Position numbers and translations under genes: made by a program. A stretch of DNA of 35,037 bases, from the NCBI GenBank assembly GCA_964571815.1, contig CAZNDN010000029.1, positions 1-35,037 on the forward strand, read 5' to 3'. Shown here one piece after another: positions 15,405-24,300 of this stretch. Below the pieces are notes generated by a model. That model had not been told where the DNA came from and did not search any database. It was given only the letters and a program-made list of their open reading frames with translations. The DNA comes from CAZNDN01 sp964571815. Its GTDB lineage: Bacteria > Fibrobacterota > Chitinivibrionia > Chitinivibrionales > WJKA01. Each line of letters begins with the position of its first letter. Position 1 is the first letter of the stretch.

Positions 15405-17846
15405 ATGCCGGTGACGTTCAGGGCCGTATGCACGGGTTTGCTGCTGGCACTCGGTATTTCCCTTTTTACGTACTTCAACGATCACATCATCCGCCAGACC
15501 TATATCATCGGCAACCACCTGCCCGTTGCCGTATTCGGTCCACTCATTTTCCTGCTGATTCTGGTAAATCCCCTCATGCGCCGCCTCGGCATTCAGCGGA
15601 CAATCTCCGGCAGGGAGATAGCGGTCATTGCGGCCCTCGGGCTGTTCGTGTGCGGATGGCCGGGCTCGGGGTTTTTCAGGGCCTTCTCCGCCGCCGTATC
15701 ACAGCCCGTGAACATGGAGCGCACCAATCCCTCCTGGAAAGCAACGCATGTCATGTCGTACACGCCGAGTGTTTCTGCCCTGATCGGCCGCGGGCATATC
15801 AACGACTGGCAGGGTCTCACCGAAGAGCTTGCCCGCGGCCGAGACTCTTCGGCGGTCCCCTGGCTCCGAAGGATATGGAGCACGCTTCCCGACTACGCGC
15901 AGGAGACGGTTGTGGAGGCCGCGGAAGGCGGAGCCGTGCGCGGGGAAGAGCAGCGGATTATCATAGCGGGGCTCAACGACTGCATTCGCGCCCGCGGACT
16001 GTATAATCCGGAGGCCTTTTCGGCGGAGCAGGGTGAGCGTTTCGATGCGGTTGTGGAACGGTTCGGCCCAAACGATCCTTCGTCCGACTTCAAGGTTCAG
16101 CGCTTAAACAGGCGATTGCTTGAAGCGGCCTTCCCTGGAATTATCATGAAACAGCCCCTGGGTGAAGGGTTCCTGCTGGCCGACGGCGACCTTTCCTCTC
16201 CGGCCGTGCAACAACTCCAGGGCGGGGCCGAAGAGTACGTGTCGCCGGAAGAGATTCCCTGGGGAACGTGGTGGCCTACGCTGCAACTCTGGGGCGGGCT
16301 GGCCCTTCTGATCGGACTGGCCTCCCTGTGTATCGTCGTGATTGTGCAACCCCAGTGGAAACACGAATTGATTCCCTTTCCCATCGCCAGGTTCGTGAAG
16401 GATATCTCGATACCCGATCCGAAGGGAAGCGGCTTCCCCGCCATCACCCGGTCATCGCTTTTCTGGTTCGGCTTCTTCCTCGTCCTTGCAATCCATATAC
16501 TGAACGTATTCCATGCCTGGGGGCTCAGCTTTATTCACGTGCCGCTGAAGCTGGAACTTGTAGGGATGTCGCAGGTATTCCCGAAAGCGATGCAATTCGG
16601 CTGGGGCTATTTCTTCCTTGCACAACCGAGGATCTATTTCGCGGTTATCGCCTTCGCGTTTCTTCTGGCAACCGAAGTCTCGTTCAGTGTGGGCATATCG
16701 GCCGCCGCTTTCCTGATGCTGTACGTAGTGCTGCGCAACAACGGGATCCTGCTCATTCCCATGTCGTTCATCGACCCGCAGAATACCGGCATGCTCCGGT
16801 TCGGCTCCTATCTTGGTGTGGCGTTGATCGTGTTCTTCGTGGGGCGCCGCTATTACCTGAATGTGATCGGCGGGGCTTTCGGATTGCGGCGGTATCCCGA
16901 AACGCCGGAGAACGCGGTGTGGGCGATGAGGGTCCTGATCGTATGCGTAGCGCTTTCGGTCATTGCCCTTGCCGGTGTGGGTCTCCACTGGCTGCCGGGA
17001 CTCTTGTTGATTTTTCTCATTCTTCTCATGTTCACGGTGATGGCACGGATCAATGTGGAAACCGGGACCTTTTTCATCCAGCCCATCTGGGGTGTGGTCG
17101 GGGTCCTCGTGGTCCTCTTCGGCATGGAGGCAATCGGGCCGACAGCCTACATAATTATGGCGTTCACCGCGACCCTCTTTGCCGTCGATCCCCGCACCTG
17201 CATTCTGCCGTTCTTGTCCAACGGTATGTACATGGTCACGGAAAAACGCCTGAAGCCGGCGCCGAGCCGGTTTGCGCTTCTGGGGGGGGCGGTTATTGTT
17301 GTGGGTTTCATCGCCGCGTTGTGCGCCACCCTCTACATTCAGTATAACCACGGGCTGGACACGCAGGACGGGTGGGCGATCACGAGTATTCCCGCAATGC
17401 CCTTCAATCTCCTGCAATCCCATATCAGCCGCCTCCAGGCCTTCGGCAAGCTCAACAGCTCTCTTCGTATATCGGGATTGGACATGTTTGCTCACATGTC
17501 TCCCGACTGGGGCATGATCGGGTGGAGCGCACTGGGGCTGGCTCTCGTCCTGGCGTGCGGCATGTTGCGACTACGCCTGCCGTGGTGGCCGCTCCATCCC
17601 GTGCTCTTTCTCGTCTGGGGAACCCAGCCCGGATTTCAGTTTGCGTTCTCGTTTCTTGTCGGATGGTTGATCAAGTTTTCGGTGATGCGCTTCTCGGGTA
17701 TCAAGGGATACGGCGCGGTGAAACCGTTGATGTTCGGATTTGTGGTCGGAGAGATCCTCGCTGCCCTGGTTGTGGTAGTGGCCGGAGCGATTTACTTCGC
17801 GATTACCGGCCTACCTCCCAAATCGTATACCGTGTTTCCGATGTGA
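15405..17846 (+). CDS. DUF6785/DUF6784-type polytopic membrane protein
   Basis: An 813-residue membrane protein with a first transmembrane segment near the N-terminus (VCTGLLLALGISLFTYF), a second near residue 40, a periplasmic-sized soluble insert of about 180 residues, then a dozen or so further segments. The end, WPLHPVLFLVWGTQPG, then FLVGWLIKFSVMRFSGIKGY and a final GEILAALV helix, is the DUF6784 pattern, and the N-terminal half fits DUF6785. These families resemble transporters but have no proven substrate. ATG at 15405 is chosen over an upstream ATG at 15345; AAAGGA is only 2 bases from it and 7 bases from an in-frame GTG at 15411, which may be the true start. It is the first gene of a tightly packed operon. 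Confidence 0.85.
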   Translation: MPVTFRAVCTGLLLALGISLFTYFNDHIIRQTYIIGNHLPVAVFGPLIFLLILVNPLMRRLGIQRTISGREIAVIAALGLFVCGWPGSGFFRAFSAAVSQPVNMERTNPSWKATHVMSYTPSVSALIGRGHINDWQGLTEELARGRDSSAVPWLRRIWSTLPDYAQETVVEAAEGGAVRGEEQRIIIAGLNDCIRARGLYNPEAFSAEQGERFDAVVERFGPNDPSSDFKVQRLNRRLLEAAFPGIIMKQPLGEGFLLADGDLSSPAVQQLQGGAEEYVSPEEIPWGTWWPTLQLWGGLALLIGLASLCIVVIVQPQWKHELIPFPIARFVKDISIPDPKGSGFPAITRSSLFWFGFFLVLAIHILNVFHAWGLSFIHVPLKLELVGMSQVFPKAMQFGWGYFFLAQPRIYFAVIAFAFLLATEVSFSVGISAAAFLMLYVVLRNNGILLIPMSFIDPQNTGMLRFGSYLGVALIVFFVGRRYYLNVIGGAFGLRRYPETPENAVWAMRVLIVCVALSVIALAGVGLHWLPGLLLIFLILLMFTVMARINVETGTFFIQPIWGVVGVLVVLFGMEAIGPTAYIIMAFTATLFAVDPRTCILPFLSNGMYMVTEKRLKPAPSRFALLGGAVIVVGFIAALCATLYIQYNHGLDTQDGWAITSIPAMPFNLLQSHISRLQAFGKLNSSLRISGLDMFAHMSPDWGMIGWSALGLALVLACGMLRLRLPWWPLHPVLFLVWGTQPGFQFAFSFLVGWLIKFSVMRFSGIKGYGAVKPLMFGFVVGEILAALVVVVAGAIYFAITGLPPKSYTVFPM

Positions 17847-17858
17847 ACCGGGGGGAGT

Positions 17859-18722
17859 ATGCACCAGCACATCGACTGGTTTGGAATGAGTTTCACGGTT
17901 CCACGAGAGTGGGAGATCGTGCGGCATTCGACCGACACGAACAGGGGACGGCTGGGATTCGTGGATCGCTGGAATCAGCGTGCGCAGCTTACCTGGAGAC
18001 ACGTCGAGCGCAAACCCGACATCGGGCGAATGTTCAAGGATCTGAGGAACCGCGATCGGGCCCGGTTTTCCGACTGCCGTCTGAGCAAGACTTTCAGGCT
18101 GAACGGCTGGACCGGCTACTATCGAGGTACGGCCCGGGAGTCGATTACCCATGCGGGCCGATACGACAAGCGAGGCAATCGGTGGATTGAGCTGGTACTT
18201 GTATGGCCGCGGGAGCACGATCAGGACCAGGAGCGACTTGTGCTCGAGAGTTTCGCGGCACGGGAGTATGGAGCCCCGGAAACGCGGGCGCACTGGAGCG
18301 CCTTCGGCCTGTCGTTCAGCGTGCCCGGAGAGTGGGAGCTGCGGGGGGTGCTTGCCGGCACCATTCAGAAGGTATTTGATTTCAGCCACGCGGGCGGGAC
18401 AGCGCGAATCGTGAAACGGAGCATCCCCCGGGCCTGGGAAGGGGGGGATATCTGCAAGATTCTGCGGGGGGAAAGCACGGGCTATGAGGGCGAAATCACG
18501 CACTGCCGGCACGGGAAGCACACGGCCGTGTGTTTCCAGGGGCGCGAACGCCGGATGCATTTGCGGTGGCTCTGGGGGAAGCGGTACCACAGGCACGACC
18601 TGTTGTGGGAGTGCGACGCTACCTGTGCACTGTTTCAGATCGGGAGCGTAGCCCCTCGCGGCTCGGCACACGCGGCCGCGTCGGTGGCCTTGAGCTGCTG
18701 CGGCGCCGTGCCGGCAACGTGA
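17859..18722 (+). CDS. Unknown protein with internal tandem duplication
   Basis: The 287-residue protein consists of two related halves. DWFGMSFTVPREWEIVR near residue 6 aligns with HWSAFGLSFSVPGEWELR near residue 146. Each copy continues with a beta-rich stretch ending in a similar turn (DIGRMFKDL and DICKIL). The opening of each copy, F-x-(V/I)-P-x-x-W, recalls the PsbP/DUF1795 fold, which is only suggestive. No signal peptide, so it is probably cytoplasmic. The start lies 12 bases after the DUF6785 stop with a GGGGGAG site almost touching the ATG. The stop is 12 bases before the PqqD-like gene, so it is part of the operon. Confidence 0.75.
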   Translation: MHQHIDWFGMSFTVPREWEIVRHSTDTNRGRLGFVDRWNQRAQLTWRHVERKPDIGRMFKDLRNRDRARFSDCRLSKTFRLNGWTGYYRGTARESITHAGRYDKRGNRWIELVLVWPREHDQDQERLVLESFAAREYGAPETRAHWSAFGLSFSVPGEWELRGVLAGTIQKVFDFSHAGGTARIVKRSIPRAWEGGDICKILRGESTGYEGEITHCRHGKHTAVCFQGRERRMHLRWLWGKRYHRHDLLWECDATCALFQIGSVAPRGSAHAAASVALSCCGAVPAT

Positions 18723-18734
18723 ACGGAGCGGTAC

Positions 18735-19151
18735 ATGTGGCCATTTACGAAAACCCGGGCACAACGGGAACCGACGCAGTCGGCACGGGACATAGTGAGC
18801 ATGATCCCCGTGAAAAACCGGGAGGTCGAAGTCGAGCGCAACGATGAGAACGGGACGGTGCTCAGGGTACCGATGCGCAAGGGGTGGTACCGGCGGCCGC
18901 CGTTGACCTGGGTGCTGCCGCTGAGTACGTACCGGCGTGTGCAGTTGGACGGTCTGGGAAAGGATGTGTGGGAGGCGTGTGACGGAAGACGATGCGTGGA
19001 AGCGATAGTTGATGAATTCGCGAACCGATTCAAACTGACCTTTCACGAATCGCGGCTCACGGTCACCGATTTTCTGCGGGACTTGAGCCGGCGGGCGTTG
19101 ATTGCACTGGTACAGTACCGGGAGGAAGGCGCGGGACGTGAAGAGGATTGA
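18735..19151 (+). CDS. PqqD-like (RiPP recognition element type) protein
   Basis: PqqD-type domains bind leader peptides or deliver substrates to modifying enzymes. In this 138-residue protein, an N-terminal basic extension of about 60 residues precedes the domain. The core reads VQLDGLGKDVWEACDGRRCV, then EAIVDEFANRF, a helix with ESRLTVTDFLRDL and RRALIAL, which is the PqqD pattern (VxLdgtgaxIWxlldGxrtvxeIvdel). No radical SAM enzyme or obvious precursor peptide is visible in the window. It is the third gene of the operon and overlaps the permease gene by 14 bases. Substrate unknown; a partner role for the ABC/peptidase-like proteins is inference. Confidence 0.85.
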   Translation: MWPFTKTRAQREPTQSARDIVSMIPVKNREVEVERNDENGTVLRVPMRKGWYRRPPLTWVLPLSTYRRVQLDGLGKDVWEACDGRRCVEAIVDEFANRFKLTFHESRLTVTDFLRDLSRRALIALVQYREEGAGREED

Positions 19152-20613
19152 AGCACGCGATCAGGTGTCGCTCGGCGTCGGCCGGTGCCTTGACCTGAGC
19201 CTTGCCGCCATGTCGTATCGGATCACCCGTTCGGCGGTCACGATGATGATTCTGGCGCTGGCCGTGGCGTTTCTTTCGTACGTGCTGTTCTACGGCACGC
19301 TGGAGAGTGACACCCGGCAACGTGCCCACAGCCTGCTGCAGCGGGAGCGGCTCATGGGACGATGGGTCAACCGGTTGACCAGGGGCGATGAGCCGGGGGC
19401 GATACGAAACGCGTTTGCGCGCGGTTCGGAGGACCGGCTGCGGGAGTACGTGACGTGGACCGGATTGACACCGGATGAGATTCGGCGCATGAAGGCGATC
19501 GCGGGGGACATCCAGCGGTGGCATGCCTGGTTCGAATCGATTCCCTTGACCGACCGGTTCATTCTCCTGGGTGAGCGCACCCCCGTGGAATTCCTGAACC
19601 GCATGGTGCGGGATTCCGCGGAGCGCGCACGGTTTTTCGACCGGATGGAGAGTATGAAGATGCGGGAGATACTCGGAGACCGGGAAGAGACACGGCGGTT
19701 CACGAGTACCCGGATGCCGGTGTTTGTTGGTGCCGTTCGGAGGATCAGGGCGGCCCAGGACAGCGTCAACGAACGGATCAGGGGTGGACTGAAAACCGAT
19801 ATCGCATCGGCGATGAGGGACAGCGGCACGGTCCTGTATTCGCTCCTGCGCCGCAACGGCTATGTCATTTCGGAGGAACAGGCCGCACTCATGGCGCAAC
19901 AGGCACGATTTGCGGAGAATACTCGTGTACTGGGTGAGTTTATCTCAAAGAAGCACATTGCACCGGAGGTGGCGCGGAAGATGAACGTGGAGATGTCGCG
20001 AGTGACAATCGGCGCCGTGTTGCGGGCAATGAGTTCGATGTCGTTTGCGCGATGGATGAGCGAACTGATGACGCGGCATCGTGCCGAGGTCCCCCGCGTG
20101 GTGCCGGCCTCCATGCTTAACGCCATGGCCGGGAATTTCCTTGCGAAAGGGAGACTGCAGGATATCGTGGGAGACAACGACGGGCGCGCGCGCCGACATC
20201 TCTTCGCGCTTTCGTCCCGGACGTTGTGGCTGGTGCTCGTTTCCTTCATTGTCTGCCTTGTAGGTATCAGCAACACCATGCTGATGTCGGTCACGGAGCG
20301 GTTCAGCGAGATCGCCACCATGAAATGCATCGGGGCGATGGACGGGTTCATCATGCTGGAGTTTGTGCTTGAGGCGCTTGTGCAGGGTGTGGTGGGAAGC
20401 CTGATCGGGACGCTCCTGGGTCTGGGACTGGCATTGACGCGGGCGGGGGTCGATTTCGGTTCGCTCGCGTTTCGGGCGATTCCGTGGTCCGATGTTGCCC
20501 TGTTGTCGGTTGTCTGTTTTTTGACGGGAATCGTAATTTCGGCGATTTCGGCCGCTGGTCCCTCACGGACCGCATCGAAGCTTCCTCCTATGGAAGCCAT
20601 GAGAGGGGAGTGA
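19138..20613 (+). CDS. FtsX/MacB-type ABC transporter permease
   Basis: Topology is that of the LolCDE/MacB/FtsX permeases: one N-terminal segment (about 33-52, TMMILALAVAFLSYVLFYG), a large extracytoplasmic domain of about 300 residues that is highly charged and helical, then three segments (about 362-383, 403-433, 452-475). The conserved cytoplasmic coupling helix ERFSEIATMKCIGA follows the second segment and the protein ends in PPMEAMRGE. A GTG at 19138 with GGAGGAAGG 8 bases upstream is preferred to ATG 19102 (491 residues). The adjacent ATPase gene starts 5 bases after its stop. The charged helical ectodomain is unlike the beta-rich one of LolE, so the cargo probably differs. Confidence 0.9.
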   Translation: MKRIEARDQVSLGVGRCLDLSLAAMSYRITRSAVTMMILALAVAFLSYVLFYGTLESDTRQRAHSLLQRERLMGRWVNRLTRGDEPGAIRNAFARGSEDRLREYVTWTGLTPDEIRRMKAIAGDIQRWHAWFESIPLTDRFILLGERTPVEFLNRMVRDSAERARFFDRMESMKMREILGDREETRRFTSTRMPVFVGAVRRIRAAQDSVNERIRGGLKTDIASAMRDSGTVLYSLLRRNGYVISEEQAALMAQQARFAENTRVLGEFISKKHIAPEVARKMNVEMSRVTIGAVLRAMSSMSFARWMSELMTRHRAEVPRVVPASMLNAMAGNFLAKGRLQDIVGDNDGRARRHLFALSSRTLWLVLVSFIVCLVGISNTMLMSVTERFSEIATMKCIGAMDGFIMLEFVLEALVQGVVGSLIGTLLGLGLALTRAGVDFGSLAFRAIPWSDVALLSVVCFLTGIVISAISAAGPSRTASKLPPMEAMRGE

Positions 20614-20618
20614 ACCGC

Positions 20619-21377
20619 ATGCCGGCAGGCGGAGAGAACACGGTAAAAGAACAACCGGTCATTGTCAGGACCCTTCGGTTGAAGAAGATCTACGGCGAGG
20701 GCGAAGCGGCGACCCATGCGTTGCGGGGGATCGAAATCAAGATATTCCGCAACGAGTTTATATCGATCATGGGCCCGTCGGGCTCGGGCAAGAGCACGTT
20801 TTTCAATATGATCGGTGCTCTGGATTCGCCGTCGGAGGGACGTGTGCTTATCGATGAAGTCGACATAGCGCAGCTCAGCGCCGTGGAGCTGGCGTTTCTG
20901 CGGTGCCGCAAAATCGGCTACATATTCCAGCAGTTCAATCTGATTCGGTACATGACCGCGCTTGAGAACGTGACTGTGCCCATGTCGTTTGCGGGCACGC
21001 AGGCCGATGAGGCGCGGGCGCGGGGTATGGAGCTGCTGAAACTGGTCGGGCTGGAGGACCGCTGGCAACACCGTCCGGTGGAGATGTCGGGCGGGCAGCA
21101 GCAGCGCGTAGCCATTGCCCGGGCGCTGGCAAACAACCCGCGGATTGTGCTGGCCGATGAGCCTACGGGCAATCTGGACCTGCATACCGGGCGGGACATC
21201 CTGGAGATACTGCGCAGGATCAACAAGGAGCGGGACGTGACCGTTGTCTGTGCAACGCACGACTACCGGCTTATCGATATGTGCGACAGATTGGTGTGGA
21301 TCCGGGACGGTGAGATCGGCAGAGTGGAGAGGCGCGCCGATGTCAAGGTTCGGACCGGAAGAATAGGGGGAGTGTAG
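20619..21377 (+). CDS. LolD/MacB-type ABC transporter ATP-binding protein
   Basis: All ATPase motifs are intact in 252 residues: Walker A GPSGSGKST (52-60), Q-loop YIFQQFNLI, signature MSGGQQQRVAIARAL (about 155-169), Walker B IVLADEPTG and switch CATHD. The closest recognised type is the LolD/MacB/FtsE group, which powers mechanotransmission through FtsX-like permeases rather than classical transport. ATG 20619 has GAGGGGAG 9 bases upstream; a GTG at 20610 overlapping the permease stop is a weaker alternative. It sits between two FtsX-type permease genes and could serve both. Confidence 0.92.
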   Translation: MPAGGENTVKEQPVIVRTLRLKKIYGEGEAATHALRGIEIKIFRNEFISIMGPSGSGKSTFFNMIGALDSPSEGRVLIDEVDIAQLSAVELAFLRCRKIGYIFQQFNLIRYMTALENVTVPMSFAGTQADEARARGMELLKLVGLEDRWQHRPVEMSGGQQQRVAIARALANNPRIVLADEPTGNLDLHTGRDILEILRRINKERDVTVVCATHDYRLIDMCDRLVWIRDGEIGRVERRADVKVRTGRIGGV

Positions 21378-24300
21378 ATGTTCCGGTGGTTGACGCTGAT
21401 GAGCCTGGCCGCCTGCGGCGGTCTTGCGGCGGGACAGCCCTCATCCGGGAGCGACATGCCGGTCAGGGACAGGGAAAAGGTCCGTTTCGCGCGCCACCTT
21501 TCCTCACTTACCGCTTCGGCACATCGCGTGAGCGGGTCGCCGGAGAACGCGGCGGCACGTGAGTACCTGCGTAGGGAGTTGTCGAAGGTCGACGGCGCGC
21601 GGCTCTACGAGCTTGACCTGCCGGTAATGGAGCTGCGAACGAAACAATGCCGGATTGCGGTCGGCGGCGGGCGGTTTCGTCTGTTTCCAATGAGCCCCAA
21701 CCTGATCGTTCCGCCGAGCACGGGTGATTCCACCCTTACCCGCCCTTACTACTATATCCCCGACGCGGATGCACTTGACACTGTGCACGTATCGCCGGCC
21801 CGCGCCGTGGTGGGCGTTACCTACGACTGCGACGTCGATTTCTGGCGACGATTGTTTCAACTGGGCGCCGCGGCGGTCATCTTCCTCGGCGACACTGCCG
21901 CCGACCTCCAGTATCCGCGTGCGATCAAGCATGCCGGGGCGCCGGTCAACCTGCTCAGATTTTACGCCGATCCCGCGGTTGCCGACTCGGGCAATCTGCG
22001 ACGCGACCATGACTCGATCGAGATCGTGAGCCGCCTGCAATGGCGAAACACCTCCGGAACCAACCTCCTGCTTCATCTTCCGGGCACCGACCCCGGGTTC
22101 GTCGAGGACCGCGCGGCGGATGAGATGATTGTTCTCTCGGCGTATTATGATACGTACGGTGAAGTGCCCCGGCGGTGTGCCGGGACCGAGGAGGCGGCGA
22201 ATGTGGCGGCGTTGCTGGAGTCGGTACGGTATTTTCGCCGGCACCGCCCGAAACGTGATCTGCTGTTCGTATTCAGCGACTACCATCACCAGAACCTCTC
22301 CGGAATGCGCGCCGTGTACGACGCCTTGACCATGCGCCGGCGGCAGGTCGAGCGAATCACGGAAGATCATGAGCAGGAGTGGGCTTTCCTGAATCGGATC
22401 GACGGCGTCGTTTCGGGCGGGACGGTCGACCGCGAGGCGGTTCAGGCCGATCCCGCGCTGATGGAGGTGCTGCGGGAAGTGACGGAACGACGGTGGAACG
22501 ACTACTCGGAAGATCTTATGGCTTTGCGTATGCAAACGCCGGGAAGGAAACCGGTCGGGGAGCATGCGGAAGAGATAGCGCGGGCGAAGCGGGACAAAAA
22601 CGTGTGGGGCGAGATGCTGCGCGAACTGACAAAACGCCGTCTGGAGCGTATCGACGATGAAGGGCTGGGGATGATTGCCCGGCGTGTTGTTGCGCGAGTG
22701 CAGCGGAGGCGTGAGGAGCTTGCGCTCCTGCGGCGTATCGACGGCCGGCGGGACGCCATTCGCCGGATGCTGGGAGCGAAACGGATTGTACTTCATATCG
22801 GGTACGATTTCGCCGGCGAGGGACGCATGTGGGGTCCGGTGATCGGAGACGATCTCTACTCGACGCTTCTGCCGGGGGGGCGTCGACGGGGCCGGTGGGA
22901 CAATGCCGGCTGGTACGGACCCGTGATGCAGGCGATCAGCGAAGCCGCGGAGCGTCTGGACCCCGGCGAGGTAGCGGGACTCAACCGCGAGAGTCTGATC
23001 GATGCGGCCGGCACACAGCATTTCATACCCGATGAATTCATCGCGGAGAACTGCGTCGCCGGCGTCTTCGGGTATTACAACTGCGCTTTCATGACCCATC
23101 ATGTCGACCGTGCCTTCCGCGGACATCCCGTCGAACGAACCGGTCCCGAGGAAGCGGAGCGAATTCGCCGGCAGGCAACTGAGGCGGACCGGCTTGTGGG
23201 CGCGTTGGCCGACATGGAAGCGCTTTCGCTTCCACGGTCGTTCAAGAGCATATCGGTGACCGAAGACATCAAATACCCTCTGTGGAACGGGGGCGCCTAC
23301 AAGGGTTACTCCGCGGGAATACGCGTGGCCGGAAGTTTGACAAAAGACCGGCCGGCGGCCGGCGCGATCTGCGCGCTGTGGATCAGGAGCTGGGACTACG
23401 TGGGCAGCCGGATCGCCGTTCCGGGTTTCAGAAGGTATGTGCTCACGCGGGTCAACACCTACGGAAAGTACGGAATCAGCGGCGTGAACAAGGAGATGTA
23501 TCCGATCGAGCGCGAGTCGGATATGTGGGCATTGGCGATGATGTTTGATGACGCCGGCAGGGTGCGTGCCTGTTCCGATTCCAAGTCGATGGGAGGCGAC
23601 GTGCGGCGGATCGACCTGTTTCCCGCCGACGGGTACTTCGTGCCCATGCCTTTGTATGGTCGCGGTACATCGGCGCAAACCATGGTAATGAAGGCGGCCG
23701 GAAACGTGGAACCCGATATCGACAGGAATCTGCATGGTATTGCCGGCGACTATGTCTTCTTCTACACCCACGACTTCTTCAGCGCCGACAGGTACAAGGT
23801 GTTCCAGAAGTACGGTGCTGTCGCGTTGCATGTTACGGAAGAACAGGAAGTGGGCGGCGGTTTCGACAAGGAGTACTTCGTCGAGGCTTCGACCGTGGAC
23901 AGTATCACCACTGCCGACCTCTGGAAGCTCAACGAGAACCGGCTAAAGCTTTTCCGAGACAAGGGCGTCACCAACGTCGATATCGAGCGTCTGCATCACC
24001 GGGCCGACGTCTACCGTCGGGAGGCGGAAGGCACCCGGGGCGTGACCGGGCGGCAGCGGCTGCACGCGGCCGGTGCGATGTTTTCGCGGCTGGTCTACGA
24101 TCCGATTCGCGAAATCATGGGAGATATGGTCACCGCCATCGTGGTACTTCTCATCCTTACCGTCCCGTTTGCATTCGCGCTCGAGCGCCTCATCATCTGC
24201 GCCACGAGCATCTACTGGCGCGTAGGCGGCTTCGTGCTCATGTTCCTGATTTCGTTCGGGCTCGTCTTCCTTTTCCATCCGGGCGTCTCAATTGCATCGA

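Noticed and set aside
15203..16006. 267-codon plus-strand frame over the leader and the start of the DUF6785 gene
   Set aside because: Arg/Pro/His-rich translation in another frame of the membrane-protein gene; no ribosome site.
21504..23831. 775-codon minus-strand open frame opposite the M28-FtsX gene
   Set aside because: GC-rich coding DNA leaves long antisense frames; the plus strand carries recognisable domains and the minus translation is His/Arg-rich with none.
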